Under the pieces are notes generated by a model, which worked only from the letters and a program-made list of their open reading frames with translations, was not told the origin of the DNA and did not search any database. The translations under genes and the position numbers were made by a program. Source: Stenotrophomonas bentonitica (GTDB taxonomy: Bacteria; Pseudomonadota; Gammaproteobacteria; Xanthomonadales; Xanthomonadaceae). Taken from it: DNA of 64,000 nucleotides. Location of the stretch: contig NZ_PKQP01000002.1 of assembly GCF_002887735.1 (NCBI RefSeq), positions 434,001-498,000 of the forward strand, written 5' to 3'. Below, one piece after another: positions 28,677-38,332 of this stretch. How positions within the stretch are numbered: the stretch's first letter is position 1; each line of letters starts with the position of its first letter.

Positions 28677-29747
28677 TCAGCTGCGCGCCAACGCCATCAA
28701 GCGCTCGGCGATCCGCTCCAGCGGCACCATTTCCTCGGCCGCGCCGATCCTCACCGCGCTGCCGGGCATGCCCCAGACCACGCTGGTGGCCTCGTCCTGC
28801 ACCAGGGTCGGGGCGCCGGCATTGCGCAGGTCCAGCAGGCCGCGGGCGCCGTCGTCGCCCATGCCGGTCAGGATGGCGCCGATGGCGTTGGCCCCGGCAC
28901 TTTCGGCCACCGAGCGGAACAGCACATCGACCGCCGGCTTGTGGCGGTTGATCGGGGGGCCATCGTCGATCCGGCAGCGCCAGCGGGCACCGTCGCGGAT
29001 CACGCGCAGGTGCTTGCCGCCAGGGGGCAGGTAGGCGTGGCCGGGCAGCACCGCTTCACCGTCAGTGGCCTCGCGCACCGACATCGCCGAATGGCGGTCC
29101 AGTCGCTCGGCGAAGGGCGTGCTGAACTGCGCCGGCAGATGCTGGGTCATCACCACCGCCGGGGCGTCGGCCGGCAGGCCCTCCAGCACCACGCGCAGGG
29201 CTTCGGTACCCCCGGCCGAGGCACCAATGGCGATCAGGCGGTCGGTGGTGCGGAACTGGATGGAGCGGGGCACGGCCACGGGCGCAACGGCATCAAGCGT
29301 GATGCGCGGCGGGTTCGGCCGCGACAGGGGCCGCACGCGCGAGCGCGCGGCCATCTTGACCTTGGCGATGATCTCCTCGGCGTAGCCCTGCAGGCCGCGG
29401 GCGACGTCGAGCTTGGGCTTGGAGACGAAGTCCACCGCGCCCAGCGCCAGCGCCTGCAGGGTGGTGTCGGCACCGCGCTCGGTCAGCGAGGAAATCATCA
29501 CCACCGGCAGGGGGTGCAGGCGCATCAGGTTTTCCAGGAAGGCCAGCCCGTCCATGCGCGGCATTTCCACGTCCAGCGTGATCACATCCGGCGCCAGGCG
29601 CTTGATCTTCTCGCGCGCCAGCAGCGGATCGGCCGCGGTGCCGACCACCTCGATACCGGGATCGCTGGCGAGGATCTCGCTGAGCATCTGGCGCACGACC
29701 GCCGAGTCGTCGACGATCAGGACCTTGCAGGGCACACCGTGGCTCAT
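28677..29747 (-). CDS. cheB: Chemotaxis protein-glutamate methylesterase/deamidase
   Basis: 356 residues. The receiver domain (1-125) has Asp59 in [12 protein letters not shown]. The C-terminal methylesterase has the catalytic serine in [11 protein letters not shown] (near 178), the histidine in [10 protein letters not shown] (near 205) and the aspartate in GMGDDGARG (near 300). It removes methyl groups from chemoreceptors once phosphorylated by CheA. The ATG at 29747 overlaps the cheD stop by 4 bases; the 54-codon upstream extension is out of family. It is the last gene of the MCP-cheR-cheD-cheB run. Confidence 0.96.
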   Translation of the reverse strand: MSHGVPCKVLIVDDSAVVRQMLSEILASDPGIEVVGTAADPLLAREKIKRLAPDVITLDVEMPRMDGLAFLENLMRLHPLPVVMISSLTERGADTTLQALALGAVDFVSKPKLDVARGLQGYAEEIIAKVKMAARSRVRPLSRPNPPRITLDAVAPVAVPRSIQFRTTDRLIAIGASAGGTEALRVVLEGLPADAPAVVMTQHLPAQFSTPFAERLDRHSAMSVREATDGEAVLPGHAYLPPGGKHLRVIRDGARWRCRIDDGPPINRHKPAVDVLFRSVAESAGANAIGAILTGMGDDGARGLLDLRNAGAPTLVQDEATSVVWGMPGSAVRIGAAEEMVPLERIAERLMALARS

Positions 29748-30340
29748 TCGAACAGCTCCACGCCACCGGTGACGGGGGCTTTGGACAGGCGGGCGCGCAC
29801 GGCCGATTCGGTCGCGGCCACTTCGGCTTCGTGGGCGTGCGGCAGTCGCTGCACCACCACGCGCCCGGTATCGGCGAAGAACCACACCTTGCGCGGGTGG
29901 ATGCCGCACAGGTCCTCGGCGATGATCGGGATGTGCTCGGCCTGCAGGTACTGGCGGACGAACTCGGCGTTGCGGGTGCCGACCGGATTGCTGGTGAATC
30001 CCTTGAGCACGTTGGCACCGCCGAACACTTTGGCCTCCAGGCGCTTGCGGTGGGCGCCGCGCTTGAGCAGGTCGTTGATCAGCAGTTCCATGGCATAGCT
30101 GCCGTAGCGTGCAGGCGCGCCATCACCGACGTTGCCCTCGGGCAGCAGGAAGTGGTTCATCCCGCCGATCTTGAGCACCGGGTCGCGCAGGCAGGCGGCC
30201 ACGCAGGAGCCCAGGGTGGTGGTCAACGCGGTGGCGTCGTCCACGGCCAGGTACTGGGTCGGCAGCAGCTTGGCTGCGGTGACCTGGAAGCGGCTGTCGA
30301 AGTACCGCATCACCTCGTCGTTGCGGATCGGCAGACTCAT
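29744..30340 (-). CDS. cheD: Chemoreceptor glutamine deamidase
   Basis: 198 residues. CheD deamidates receptor glutamines and can assist CheY-P signalling control. The catalytic cysteine and histidine lie in [11 protein letters not shown] (near residue 47) and GGMNHFLLP (near 63), with the conserved FGGANV and the TRNAEFV stretch. The ATG overlaps the cheR stop by 4 bases and its stop overlaps cheB by 4, so the three adaptation enzymes are translationally coupled. Confidence 0.95.
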   Translation of the reverse strand: MSLPIRNDEVMRYFDSRFQVTAAKLLPTQYLAVDDATALTTTLGSCVAACLRDPVLKIGGMNHFLLPEGNVGDGAPARYGSYAMELLINDLLKRGAHRKRLEAKVFGGANVLKGFTSNPVGTRNAEFVRQYLQAEHIPIIAEDLCGIHPRKVWFFADTGRVVVQRLPHAHEAEVAATESAVRARLSKAPVTGGVELFE

Positions 30341-31197
30341 GCCGGCGCTCCCGGCGCGCGTTTGTACAGCGTGCGGCCACAGGGCTGGATCAGGTCGGCG
30401 GCGTGCAGGTAGTTCTCCGAGTGACCGGTGTAGAGCAGGCCGTCATCGCCCATGTGCTGGATGAGCCGCGAGAGGATGCCGCGCTGGGTGGGTTTGTCGA
30501 AGTAGATCATCACGTTGCGGCAGAACAGGGCATCGAACGGGCCGCCAACGTCGTAACGGGTGGCGAGCAGGTTGAGCGGGCGGTAGTCGATCAGGTCGCG
30601 CAGCGCGGGGTTGACCCGGCAGTGACCTTCGTTGGGACCGGTGCCGCGCTGGAAGTAGCGCTTGCGGATCGCCGGATCCAGCCCGGCGACGCGGTCGATC
30701 GCGTAGACGCCACGGCTGGCGGTGGCCAGCACCTGGGTGTCCACGTCGGTGGCCAGGATGCGCACCGGCGGCTTGAGCGTGCCGAAGGTCTCGCAGGCGG
30801 TGATCGCCATCGAGTAGGGCTCCTCACCGGTGGAGGCCGCGCACGACCACAGCTGCAGCGTGCCCTGGCCGGCGCGCAGGCGCAGTTCCTCGGCCAGCTT
30901 CTCGAAGTGGTGCGGCTCGCGGAAGAAGGCGGTCAGGTTGGTGGTGAGCGCATTGGTGAACGCCTGCCATTCGTCGCCGCCGTGGGCTTCAAGCTGGTCC
31001 AGGTACTCGCTGAAACTGCGCATGCCCAGCGCCCGCAGCCGGCGCGACAGCCGGCCGTAGACCATGTCGCGCTTGGCCGGCGCCAGCGAAATGCCGACCC
31101 GCTGGTAGATCAGTTCGCAGACGCGGCGGAAGTCGCGGTCGGCGAACTCGAATTCGCGAGCGTTCGGTGAAGCGGCGTTGGCGGGGGGCGTGGACAC
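30337..31197 (-). CDS. cheR: Chemotaxis protein methyltransferase
   Basis: 286 residues. It methylates receptor glutamates using S-adenosylmethionine. Family motifs are the N-terminal helical domain, [11 protein letters not shown] near residue 92, the SAM-binding [16 protein letters not shown] near 117, and [15 protein letters not shown] near 222. It lies 53 bases downstream of a chemoreceptor gene whose C-terminus carries a likely CheR-binding pentapeptide. Confidence 0.96.
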   Translation of the reverse strand: MSTPPANAASPNAREFEFADRDFRRVCELIYQRVGISLAPAKRDMVYGRLSRRLRALGMRSFSEYLDQLEAHGGDEWQAFTNALTTNLTAFFREPHHFEKLAEELRLRAGQGTLQLWSCAASTGEEPYSMAITACETFGTLKPPVRILATDVDTQVLATASRGVYAIDRVAGLDPAIRKRYFQRGTGPNEGHCRVNPALRDLIDYRPLNLLATRYDVGGPFDALFCRNVMIYFDKPTQRGILSRLIQHMGDDGLLYTGHSENYLHAADLIQPCGRTLYKRAPGAPA

Positions 31198-31250
31198 GGG
31201 CGGACTCGCAGGGGAAGGGGATGCGGCGACCGGGTGATCGCCGCGGGCAC

Positions 31251-33524
31251 TCAGAACTCTTGCCAGTTGCCGTCATCGGCCGGCGTGCTGCGCGCGGGAC
31301 GCATCGGCGTGGCGGCACGCGGGGCCGCCGGCGTTGGGCGGCTGGCGGGACGCACCGGCGGCATCCCGGCAACCGCGCGGGCGGTGACCGCGCTGACGGC
31401 CTGCGCGACATGGTCGTCCAGGCGGAAGATGGCCACGGCATCGGCCAGCTGGGTGGCCTGTTCTTCCATCGCGCGGGCGGCAGCCGTGGCTTCTTCCACC
31501 AGGGCGGCGTTCTGCTGGGTGGTCTCGTCCATCTGCACCACGGTCTGGTTGACCTGGTCGATGCCGGCGGACTGCTCCTGCGAGGCCGCCGAGATCTCGG
31601 CCATGATGTCGGTCACGCGCTGCACCGAGGCGACGATCTCGCCCATGGTCGCGCCGGCCTGGTTGACCAGCTGCGAGCCTTCGGCGACCTTGCCGACCGA
31701 GTCGTCGATCAGGCCCTTGATCTCCTTGGCCGCGCCCGCCGAGCGCTGGGCCAGGGTGCGCACTTCGGAGGCGACCACGGCAAAACCACGTCCCTGTTCC
31801 CCGGCACGTGCCGCCTCCACCGCGGCGTTCAGCGCCAGGATGTTGGTCTGGAAGGCGATGCCGTCGATGACCGAGATGATCTCGGCAATCTTCTTCGAGG
31901 AGGTCTGGATCGCGGCCATGGTGGTGACCACTTCGCCGACGACATGGCCCCCCTGGGTGGCGACGGTATGTGCGCCGATCGCGAGCTGGTTGGCCTGGCG
32001 CGCGTGCTCGGCGTTCTGGCGCACGGTGGAGGTGAGTTCCTCCATCGATGCGGCGGTCTCTTCCAGGTTGGCGGCCTGCTGCTCGGTACGGCGCGAGAGA
32101 TCGCTGTTGCCGGTGGCGATTTCGCCGGCGGCGAGGTTGATGCTGCCGGCGGCCTCCTGGATCTGGCCGACGATCTGGGTCAGCTGCGCGACGGTGGCGT
32201 TGGCATCGTCGCGCATGGTGGCGAACACGCCCTGGAAGTCACCGTGCATGCGCGCGGTCAGATCACCCTCGGCGATCGCCGAGAGCAGCTGGGAGAGCTT
32301 GCCCAGGTTGTCATCGCTGACCTGCATCATCGCGTTGAGGTGGCCGATCATCCGGCGGAAATCGTGATCGAAGCGGGCGGTGTCGCCACGCTGGCTGAAA
32401 TCGCCGGCGGCGGCCGCCGCGGCCAGGCGCTGGATCTCGCCGTTGATGTTGCCCAGGTTCTGCTTGACCGCATCCACGGTGGCGGTGATGGCGGCCTTCT
32501 CACCGGGGTAGCGCGCGATGTCCGCGCTGAGGTCGCCCTGCGCGTAGCGCTGCACCACCGCCAGCACCGCATCCATGGTCTGCACGTGTGCGCCGACCAG
32601 GGTATTGGTTTCATGCACCATCAGGCCGTACTCACCGGGGAAGGCGGTTTCGTCCATGCGGTAGCCGGTGCTGCCGGCATCGTGGCGGCGGGCCATCTCG
32701 CGCTGGCCGCTGATCACCGCATGCAGCTGTTCCTGCATGCGCGCCATGCTTTCCAGCAGGCGGCCGGGCTCGTCGTGCGCCTGCTCGCCGATGCGGCTGT
32801 CCAGCTTGCCGCGGGCGATGCTTTCGGCCACGTGCGTGGCCTGGCGCAGGGGCAGGGTGATGCGATTGCCGATCAGCCAGCTCAGCCCCAGCACGATCAA
32901 CACCACGGCGCCGCCACTGGCGGTCATCACGGCCGTGAAGGCCAATGCGTCGGACTGCACGTCATCCATGTACACGCCGCTGGTGATGACCCACTGCCAC
33001 GGGGCGTACATGCCGGCGTAGGTGACCTTCTCGATCAGGGCGTCATTGCCGGGCTTGGTGGTCTTGTAATACGTGTAGCCGCCCCCGGTCCTGGCCATGT
33101 CGACCTGCTGCAGATAGATCGGCACGCCGTCCTTGGAGGTGTAGTCCTTCTGCACCTTGCCCACGCGGTCACGCGCGAAGGGGTGCATCAACAGGGTGTA
33201 GTCGGTGCCGAGCACGTTGTAGTACGCGCTGTCATTGTCGGCACGCATCACGTCCAGCGCCTGCAACGCCGCTGCCTTGGCAGCCTCTTCGGTCAGCTCG
33301 CCGGAACTGGCCAGTCGGGTGTAGTGCGCCAGGATGCCGTAGCTGAGTTCAACCTGGGTCTTCAGCGCTTCCTTGCGGGTTTCGGCAAGGTCCAGGTACT
33401 GCATGCGGGCAGCAATGATCGCCAGCGCGATCACGCCGACGGCGATGAGTGCGGTCAGCAGGTTGAGCTTGCGCCTGACGGACAGGTTGGAGAAGGACTG
33501 GTTCCAGCGGCTGAGTAGATTCAT
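31251..33524 (-). CDS. Methyl-accepting chemotaxis protein with single-Cache sensor
   Basis: 757 residues from ATG 33524. A membrane helix (about 20-42) is followed by a periplasmic sCache_2-like domain of about 145 residues ([20 protein letters not shown], then [12 protein letters not shown]), a second helix, HAMP segments, and a long cytoplasmic signalling hairpin with [22 protein letters not shown]-type core near residue 580 (here [12 protein letters not shown]). The C-terminus ends NWQEF after a flexible Ala/Pro-rich linker, a tether for CheR/CheB. A FliA promoter at 33567-33593 leaves a 30-40 base leader to this ATG but only about 8 bases to the in-frame ATG at 33551, so 33524 was preferred. 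Confidence 0.93.
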   Translation of the reverse strand: MNLLSRWNQSFSNLSVRRKLNLLTALIAVGVIALAIIAARMQYLDLAETRKEALKTQVELSYGILAHYTRLASSGELTEEAAKAAALQALDVMRADNDSAYYNVLGTDYTLLMHPFARDRVGKVQKDYTSKDGVPIYLQQVDMARTGGGYTYYKTTKPGNDALIEKVTYAGMYAPWQWVITSGVYMDDVQSDALAFTAVMTASGGAVVLIVLGLSWLIGNRITLPLRQATHVAESIARGKLDSRIGEQAHDEPGRLLESMARMQEQLHAVISGQREMARRHDAGSTGYRMDETAFPGEYGLMVHETNTLVGAHVQTMDAVLAVVQRYAQGDLSADIARYPGEKAAITATVDAVKQNLGNINGEIQRLAAAAAAGDFSQRGDTARFDHDFRRMIGHLNAMMQVSDDNLGKLSQLLSAIAEGDLTARMHGDFQGVFATMRDDANATVAQLTQIVGQIQEAAGSINLAAGEIATGNSDLSRRTEQQAANLEETAASMEELTSTVRQNAEHARQANQLAIGAHTVATQGGHVVGEVVTTMAAIQTSSKKIAEIISVIDGIAFQTNILALNAAVEAARAGEQGRGFAVVASEVRTLAQRSAGAAKEIKGLIDDSVGKVAEGSQLVNQAGATMGEIVASVQRVTDIMAEISAASQEQSAGIDQVNQTVVQMDETTQQNAALVEEATAAARAMEEQATQLADAVAIFRLDDHVAQAVSAVTARAVAGMPPVRPASRPTPAAPRAATPMRPARSTPADDGNWQEF

Positions 33525-33566
33525 GGGCAGGGGTCTTTGATCGACAGACATGTCGCGGCAATGCTG

Positions 33567-33593
33567 TTATCGGCCGCAGGTCGCCACGATTGA
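33567..33593 (-). promoter_or_regulatory. FliA (sigma-28) promoter of the Cache chemoreceptor operon
   Basis: On the minus strand GCCGATAA (33567-33574) is an exact match to the sigma-28 -10 element, and TCAA (33590-33593) lies 15 bases upstream, as in TAAA-N15-GCCGATAA. It would drive the chemoreceptor and cheR-cheD-cheB. Confidence 0.75.
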
Positions 33594-33647
33594 GTCCGCT
33601 CGACTGAGCGTATTCAGGTTGCGGGCGGCGCCGCAGTGGAACGCGCA

Positions 33648-33683
33648 GAAAAAAGGCCCCGATGCGCATGCATCGGGGCCTTT
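33648..33683 (-). terminator. Intrinsic terminator downstream of the second chemoreceptor
   Basis: A perfect 14-bp stem (33652-33665 with 33670-33683, loop GCAT) is followed on the minus strand by six T residues. It lies 22 bases after the stop at 33705 and separates this transcript from the next. Confidence 0.92.
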
Positions 33684-33704
33684 CCGCGTGGTGCGTGGCG
33701 GGGC

Positions 33705-36065
33705 TTAGAACTCCTGCCAGTCGCCGTCGGCCAGTTCGGTGGCCACTGGGCGCGAGGCCGGGCGACGTACCGCGGCCTGCGCCAGCGGTGCACGCACGGC
33801 GCGCGGCGGTGCGGCCACGACCGGCGCCGGGGCGATCTCCTGCTCGTCGAGCTTGAAGATGGACACCGCGTCGGTCAGGTGACCGGCCTGTTCTTCCATG
33901 GCGCGGGCAGCGGCGGTGGCTTCTTCCACCAGCGCGGCGTTCTGCTGGGTGGTCTCATCCATCTGCACGACGGTCTGGTTGACCTGCTCGATGCCGGCCG
34001 ACTGTTCCTGCGAAGCCGCGGAAATCTCGGCCATGATGTCGGTCACGCGCTGCACCGAGGCGACGATTTCGCCCATGGTGGCGCCGGCCTTCTGTACCAG
34101 CGCCGAGCCATCGTTGACCTTGCCGACGGAGTCGTCGATCAGGCCCTTGATCTCCTTGGCCGCGCCGGCCGAGCGCTGGGCCAGGGTGCGCACCTCGGAG
34201 GCGACGACCGCAAAGCCACGCCCCTGCTCGCCGGCACGTGCCGCTTCCACCGCGGCATTCAGCGCCAGGATGTTGGTCTGGAAGGCGATGCCATCGATGA
34301 CCGAGATGATCTCGGCGATCTTCTTGGACGAGGTCTGGATCGCACTCATGGTGGTCACCACCTGGCCGACCACATCACCGCCCTGGGAGGCGACGCTGTG
34401 TGCGCCGATGGCGAGCTGGTTGGCCTGGCGGGCGTGCTCGGCGTTCTGGCGCACGGTAGAGGTCAGCTCCTCCATCGATGCGGCGGTTTCTTCCAGGTTG
34501 GCGGCCTGCTGCTCGGTGCGGCGCGACAGGTCGCTGTTGCCGGTGGCGATCTCGCTGGCGGCCGAGTTGATCTGCTGGCTGGAGTGCTTGATCCGGGTGA
34601 CGATGCCGCTGAGCTGTTCGGCGGTGGCGTTGGCATCGTCGCGCATCCGGGCGAACACGCCCTGGAAGTCGCCGTGCATGCGCACCGTCAGGTCGCCCTG
34701 CGAGAGCGAGGCGAGCAGGTTGGAGACCTGTTCGATGCTGGCCGAGTTGGCATCCAGCAGACCGTTGAGCTGCTGGGCCAGCTGCAGGAAGAAGCCTTCC
34801 TTGCCGTCGCTGTCGATGCGGCCGGAGAGGTCGCCGGCCGCTGCCTGGGCGATCACGCGGGCAACTTCGGCTTCCACCAGGGCTTCAGGGGTACGGTCGC
34901 GCCATTCGATGACGTGGCCGACGGTCTCGCCCTGCTCGTTGGCGATGGAGGAGATCACCTGGGCGAACTGGGCCTGGCCGAACTGCATCGGGCGGCGGCT
35001 GACGCCATGCTGCTGCAGTTGGGCCAAGGTCTTGGGATCGATTTCGCTGCCATGTTCCAGCGCGGCGGCCGACTTGCCGATCAGCGAGGCGGCGGCGTCG
35101 AAGTCCGGCAGGTCCTTGCGGATGTCGGCTTCGTACTGGCTCAGGGTCTGCTGCAGGGCGCGGTTGCTGTAGACGATGGTGTGGTGGGCATCGGTCAGGT
35201 AGACGCCGGTGGAGCTGTAATCCAGCGCGGTACGGATGCGCAGGTTCTCGCGGGCGATGGCCTGGTCGGTTTCGGTGCGCTCGCGCAGATCGCGCTGCAT
35301 GCGCTGCATGGCCTGCAGCAGATCGCCCACTTCATCCTTGCGGCTGACGTCGATATGGCCGTCCAGCTTGCCGCTGGCGACATCGTTGGCGACCGAGACC
35401 GCGCCGCGCATGCTGCCCACCAGCGAACGGGCAAACAGATACACCAGCACCAGGCCCAGGGCGGCGCCGCCCAGCAGGGTGATGACGGTCAGCGTGGCGG
35501 AGGCGGCGTAGGTGGATTCGGCTTCCTCGCGGGAGGCGCGTGCGAGACGGTTGTCTTCAGCAATCAGCGCTTCGAGCGCCGCCGAGGCCTTGCGATGCTT
35601 GGCGCGGGTTTCGCCGACGAAGGTGTCCACGGCATCGTCGGGCAGGTCCAGCTCGAGCATTTCGGTAACGGCGTCGTAGGACGCCAGCGAATCGGTCCAA
35701 TCCTTGGCGAAGGTGTCAAACAGCTTCTTCTGCTGGGGATTGTCGATCAGCGCGGGGTATTTCTTGATCGAGGCGTCGATCTGGGTGCGAAGCTCCGCGG
35801 CGCGGGCCTTGGCTTCGGCCTTGACGTCATCGCTGGCGCGGATGAGGCCCTGGTAGGCGGAGTTGCGGTACTCGCCGACCATGCCACGCAGCTCACCGGC
35901 GGTGCGGATGCTGTCCATCCGGGGGCCGGCCAGTTCGGTGGTGACGTTGTTGAGTGAGTGCAGGCCACGATAGGCCACGATGCCCTGCAGCAGCATCACC
36001 AGCAGGAGGACGCCGAAAGTCAGCATCAACTTGGGCATCAGTTTGAGGTTGTTGATCCAAGGCAT
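33705..36065 (-). CDS. Methyl-accepting chemotaxis protein with PAS-like domain
   Basis: 786 residues from ATG 36065. A helix at about 10-32, a four-helix-bundle periplasmic domain (about 33-190), a second helix (near 195-215), HAMP, then a PAS-like domain ([25 protein letters not shown], about 275-400) and the conserved signalling hairpin. It ends DWQEF. The signalling half is nearly identical to the two other receptors here. An internal PAS domain suggests it also reads a cytoplasmic cue such as redox state or a bound cofactor; none is identifiable. The first 20 codons of the longer open frame were excluded as they precede [14 protein letters not shown]. Confidence 0.92.
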   Translation of the reverse strand: MPWINNLKLMPKLMLTFGVLLLVMLLQGIVAYRGLHSLNNVTTELAGPRMDSIRTAGELRGMVGEYRNSAYQGLIRASDDVKAEAKARAAELRTQIDASIKKYPALIDNPQQKKLFDTFAKDWTDSLASYDAVTEMLELDLPDDAVDTFVGETRAKHRKASAALEALIAEDNRLARASREEAESTYAASATLTVITLLGGAALGLVLVYLFARSLVGSMRGAVSVANDVASGKLDGHIDVSRKDEVGDLLQAMQRMQRDLRERTETDQAIARENLRIRTALDYSSTGVYLTDAHHTIVYSNRALQQTLSQYEADIRKDLPDFDAAASLIGKSAAALEHGSEIDPKTLAQLQQHGVSRRPMQFGQAQFAQVISSIANEQGETVGHVIEWRDRTPEALVEAEVARVIAQAAAGDLSGRIDSDGKEGFFLQLAQQLNGLLDANSASIEQVSNLLASLSQGDLTVRMHGDFQGVFARMRDDANATAEQLSGIVTRIKHSSQQINSAASEIATGNSDLSRRTEQQAANLEETAASMEELTSTVRQNAEHARQANQLAIGAHSVASQGGDVVGQVVTTMSAIQTSSKKIAEIISVIDGIAFQTNILALNAAVEAARAGEQGRGFAVVASEVRTLAQRSAGAAKEIKGLIDDSVGKVNDGSALVQKAGATMGEIVASVQRVTDIMAEISAASQEQSAGIEQVNQTVVQMDETTQQNAALVEEATAAARAMEEQAGHLTDAVSIFKLDEQEIAPAPVVAAPPRAVRAPLAQAAVRRPASRPVATELADGDWQEF

Positions 36066-36161
36066 GGCAGGTGCGGTCTCCAGTGGCAAACGCGTCCGGC
36101 CGTCGGGGCCGGTTGCAGCGACCACGCCGGCCAGGGCCGGCGTGGCAGGGCGAACGGGCAG

Positions 36162-36545
36162 TTACTTGATGTTGGCCAGCTTCAGGCCGGCCGGCGAGCT
36201 GACTTCGATTTCAGCACGCGAGGCATCGCGGGCGATCTTGCCGATCACGCAGACGGTCTTGCCTTCCAGCGATTCCAGCGGGAAGCTGAACTTGTCGCGG
36301 TTGGCGCCGGCGATGCGGGCCGAGAAGGTGTGGCGCGGGAAGGCGCCGCCCATGTACAGGAAGGTCGGCTGGCCTTCGGAGCCTTCGGCGTAGCGGGCCT
36401 TTTCGACCTTGCCGCAGACCATGCCGTCCTTGCCGACCGAGCGCGGTGCCAGTTCCGGCGGAATCATTTCACCGGACTGGGCGAATGCAGTGGAGGCGGA
36501 AGAGGCGATCACGGCGACCGAGAACAGGGCAAGCAGGGACTTCAT
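36162..36545 (-). CDS. Small exported protein, possible OB-fold, unknown function
   Basis: 127 residues. A signal peptide (MKSLLALFSVAVIASSAS, cleaved near residue 22) precedes a beta-rich domain: MVCGKVEKARYAEGSEGQ, FSFPLESLEGKTVCVIGKI and AEIEVSSPAGLKL. The alternation of strands resembles the OB-fold of small periplasmic binding proteins, but no family motif settles this. Two cysteines could form a disulphide. GGAG lies upstream of the ATG at 36545. It lies 96 bases upstream of the PAS chemoreceptor on the same strand and may be co-transcribed with it, so a link with sensing is possible. I do not recognise a named family. Confidence 0.75.
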   Translation of the reverse strand: MKSLLALFSVAVIASSASTAFAQSGEMIPPELAPRSVGKDGMVCGKVEKARYAEGSEGQPTFLYMGGAFPRHTFSARIAGANRDKFSFPLESLEGKTVCVIGKIARDASRAEIEVSSPAGLKLANIK

Positions 36546-36620
36546 CGGGAAAATTCTCCGGGGATATGGGCAAGGTGGCCCGGCCATGGGCGATCCAGTG
36601 CAGCCGGGTTCTGAAACCAG

Positions 36621-36647
36621 CTATCGGCCGGTCAGGGGGGAACTGAA
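36621..36647 (-). promoter_or_regulatory. Possible FliA promoter upstream of the small exported protein
   Basis: GCCGATAG (minus strand, 36621-36628; one mismatch to the sigma-28 -10 element) has TTCA 15 bases upstream (36644-36647). It is weaker than the other FliA sites here and about 75 bases from the start codon. Confidence 0.4.
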
Positions 36648-36718
36648 GCAATTTTTTCGACGGTGGCCGTTGCAGACGGCGGCAGCGGCGTGACTGCCGC
36701 TTTTCTGTGACGGATGTC

Positions 36719-37210
36719 TCAGGCGGCGACGTCGTCGATGACCGCTGCCTGGCCCATGTCGGCGCTGTCGAGCAGGGTTTCGATATCCAGCAGGATCAGC
36801 ATGCGGTCGTCCTGGGTGCCGATGCCGGAGATGAAGCGGGTATCGACGGCGGCGCCGAATTCGGGGGTCGGGCGGATCTGGTCGGCGGCGAGCGGGATGA
36901 CGTCGGAGACACTGTCCACGACGATGCCGACGACGCGGTCTTCGACGTTGAGGACGATCATCACGGTGAAGGCATCGTAGGTGGCATTTTCCAGGCGCAG
37001 TTTGAGGCGCAGGTCGATGACGGGGACGATGGTGCCGCGCAGGTTGATGACGCCTTTGATGTAATCCGGGGCATCGGGCACGCGGGTGACGGAGTCGTAG
37101 CCGCGGATTTCCTGGACTTTGAGGATGTCCACGCCGTAGTGCTCGGCGCCGAGGGTGAAGCTGAGGTACTCGCCGCCGTCGCTGGCGGCGTTGCTGTTCT
37201 TGTCGTTCAT
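36719..37210 (-). CDS. cheW: Chemotaxis coupling protein CheW
   Basis: 163 residues, a single CheW SH3-like domain: EYLSFTLGAEHYGVDILKVQEI, then VINLRGTIVPVIDLR near residue 55 and GIVVDSVSDVI near 97. CheW joins chemoreceptors to CheA. A near-consensus FliA promoter lies 52 bases upstream of the ATG. Confidence 0.96.
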   Translation of the reverse strand: MNDKNSNAASDGGEYLSFTLGAEHYGVDILKVQEIRGYDSVTRVPDAPDYIKGVINLRGTIVPVIDLRLKLRLENATYDAFTVMIVLNVEDRVVGIVVDSVSDVIPLAADQIRPTPEFGAAVDTRFISGIGTQDDRMLILLDIETLLDSADMGQAAVIDDVAA

Positions 37211-37261
37211 CGAGGGGTCCTGGGTCGGGCGTAGCGGTCGAAAAACCGGGGGTCACGCTGG

Positions 37262-37288
37262 ATATCGGCCTGCCCGGGGGCGACTTTA
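37262..37288 (-). promoter_or_regulatory. FliA promoter of cheW
   Basis: TAAAGTC at the -35 side (TAAA at 37285-37288) and GCCGATAT (37262-37269), separated by 15 bases on the minus strand, closely match TAAAGTTT-N11-GCCGATAA. Confidence 0.75.
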
Positions 37289-37369
37289 GCTTCCACCCAC
37301 CCAAACCCTGCCTTCAGTCGGGACCATGAGCCGCAGGGATGCGGCGACGCCATGCCGTTGAAGCAGCGA

Positions 37370-38149
37370 TCAACTCTCCCCGTTCTTCCGCGCACTCCGC
37401 TGCCGGTCGATACGGAAGATGTAGCGCTGGATCGCGCTGTCGCCGCCGCGCGGGAGGTCGTCGAAGCGCATGCCGATCCGCTTCATCTCCGCCCCGTTGG
37501 GCAGTCTGAGCGCCAACTGGTTGCAGACGATCAGCGAGACGTGCAGCGGGCTGCCGTCGGGGAGGTCGAGCCGGGCGGCGTAGCGTTTCTGCAGGGAGAA
37601 CACGTTGCAGTCCACCGGCACCGTGACGGCCAGGCCACCGCCGCTGATGTCGACCACGCGCAGCTGGAGCGCTTCGCTGCGATCTTCGTTGACCGGGAAC
37701 TGCAGGTGCGGGGAATCGGTGATCGGCGTTTCCAGCCGGTACAGTTCGCGGCGTTGCAGATGCACCAGTTCCTGCGGGAACGGCACGCGGAAGGCAACAT
37801 GGCCTTCGTTGCGCACGCGCTCCAGCCCGTCCAGGCGAAAGCGGACCATCACCCGGTCCAGCTGGGCGAAGCAGAGCAGGTGGCCGGCGTCCTCGGCGGC
37901 GCGATTGGAGGGCTCGGACGGGCTGCCGTCGAGCAGCAGCCAGTCGTCGTCTTCGTCCAGCTCCAGGACGGCCGTGGGGAAGGACTGGTCACGGCCGCCG
38001 AGATGGGCGTTGATCAACGAACGCTGGTCGATCAGCGCCTGCAGCAACTGCCGGATCTGGCGGGGGTTGCGGACCAGGTACCTGTCATCCGTGGCATCGT
38101 CGTGGATGCCATGGGGGCGGTCGTGTGCGTCGAGGCTGCCTTCGGACAT
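37370..38149 (-). CDS. ycgR: YcgR-type PilZ flagellar brake protein
   Basis: 259 residues. An N-terminal YcgR domain (about 20-125) is followed by a PilZ domain with the cyclic-di-GMP motifs RRELYR near 136 and DISGGGLAV near 175. When it binds cyclic di-GMP, YcgR slows the flagellar motor and biases turning. This fits with the RpfG phosphodiesterase encoded in the same window, which lowers cyclic di-GMP. The ATG at 38149 opens [14 protein letters not shown]; a longer frame upstream has no domain and overlaps the FliA promoter. Confidence 0.92.
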   Translation of the reverse strand: MSEGSLDAHDRPHGIHDDATDDRYLVRNPRQIRQLLQALIDQRSLINAHLGGRDQSFPTAVLELDEDDDWLLLDGSPSEPSNRAAEDAGHLLCFAQLDRVMVRFRLDGLERVRNEGHVAFRVPFPQELVHLQRRELYRLETPITDSPHLQFPVNEDRSEALQLRVVDISGGGLAVTVPVDCNVFSLQKRYAARLDLPDGSPLHVSLIVCNQLALRLPNGAEMKRIGMRFDDLPRGGDSAIQRYIFRIDRQRSARKNGES

Positions 38150-38205
38150 GGAATCTGCTGGGTTGGGCGGGTGCCGGCAGGCGTAGATGCCGGGGCTCTG
38201 TCCGT

Positions 38206-38232
38206 TTATCGGCAGTAGTTCACATTTATGTA
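38206..38232 (-). promoter_or_regulatory. FliA promoter of ycgR
   Basis: An exact GCCGATAA (minus strand, 38206-38213) lies 57 bases upstream of the start. TACA is at the 15-base spacing (38229-38232), a 3-of-4 match to TAAA. Confidence 0.65.
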
Positions 38233-38277
38233 GGGGCAATTGCAGCGCGGCGATGCGCGATGGCCCTGCCGAAACGA

Positions 38278-38303
38278 CGACACCCCGCCGGAGCGGGGTG
38301 TCG
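38278..38303 (-). terminator. Terminator-like hairpin downstream of the third chemoreceptor
   Basis: CGACACCCCGC (38278-38288) pairs perfectly with GCGGGGTGTCG (38293-38303), loop CGGA, 30 bases after the stop at 38333. The tail on the minus strand is only TCGTTTCG, so termination is probable but not classic. Confidence 0.65.
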
Positions 38304-38332
38304 AAGGGCGCGTGATCACGTGGCAGGCGCGA

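Noticed and set aside
36679-36700. Hairpin GCGGCAG/CTGCCGC followed by TTTT on the plus strand
   Set aside because: There is no plus-strand gene ending here, and on the minus strand, where cheW ends, no T-run follows.
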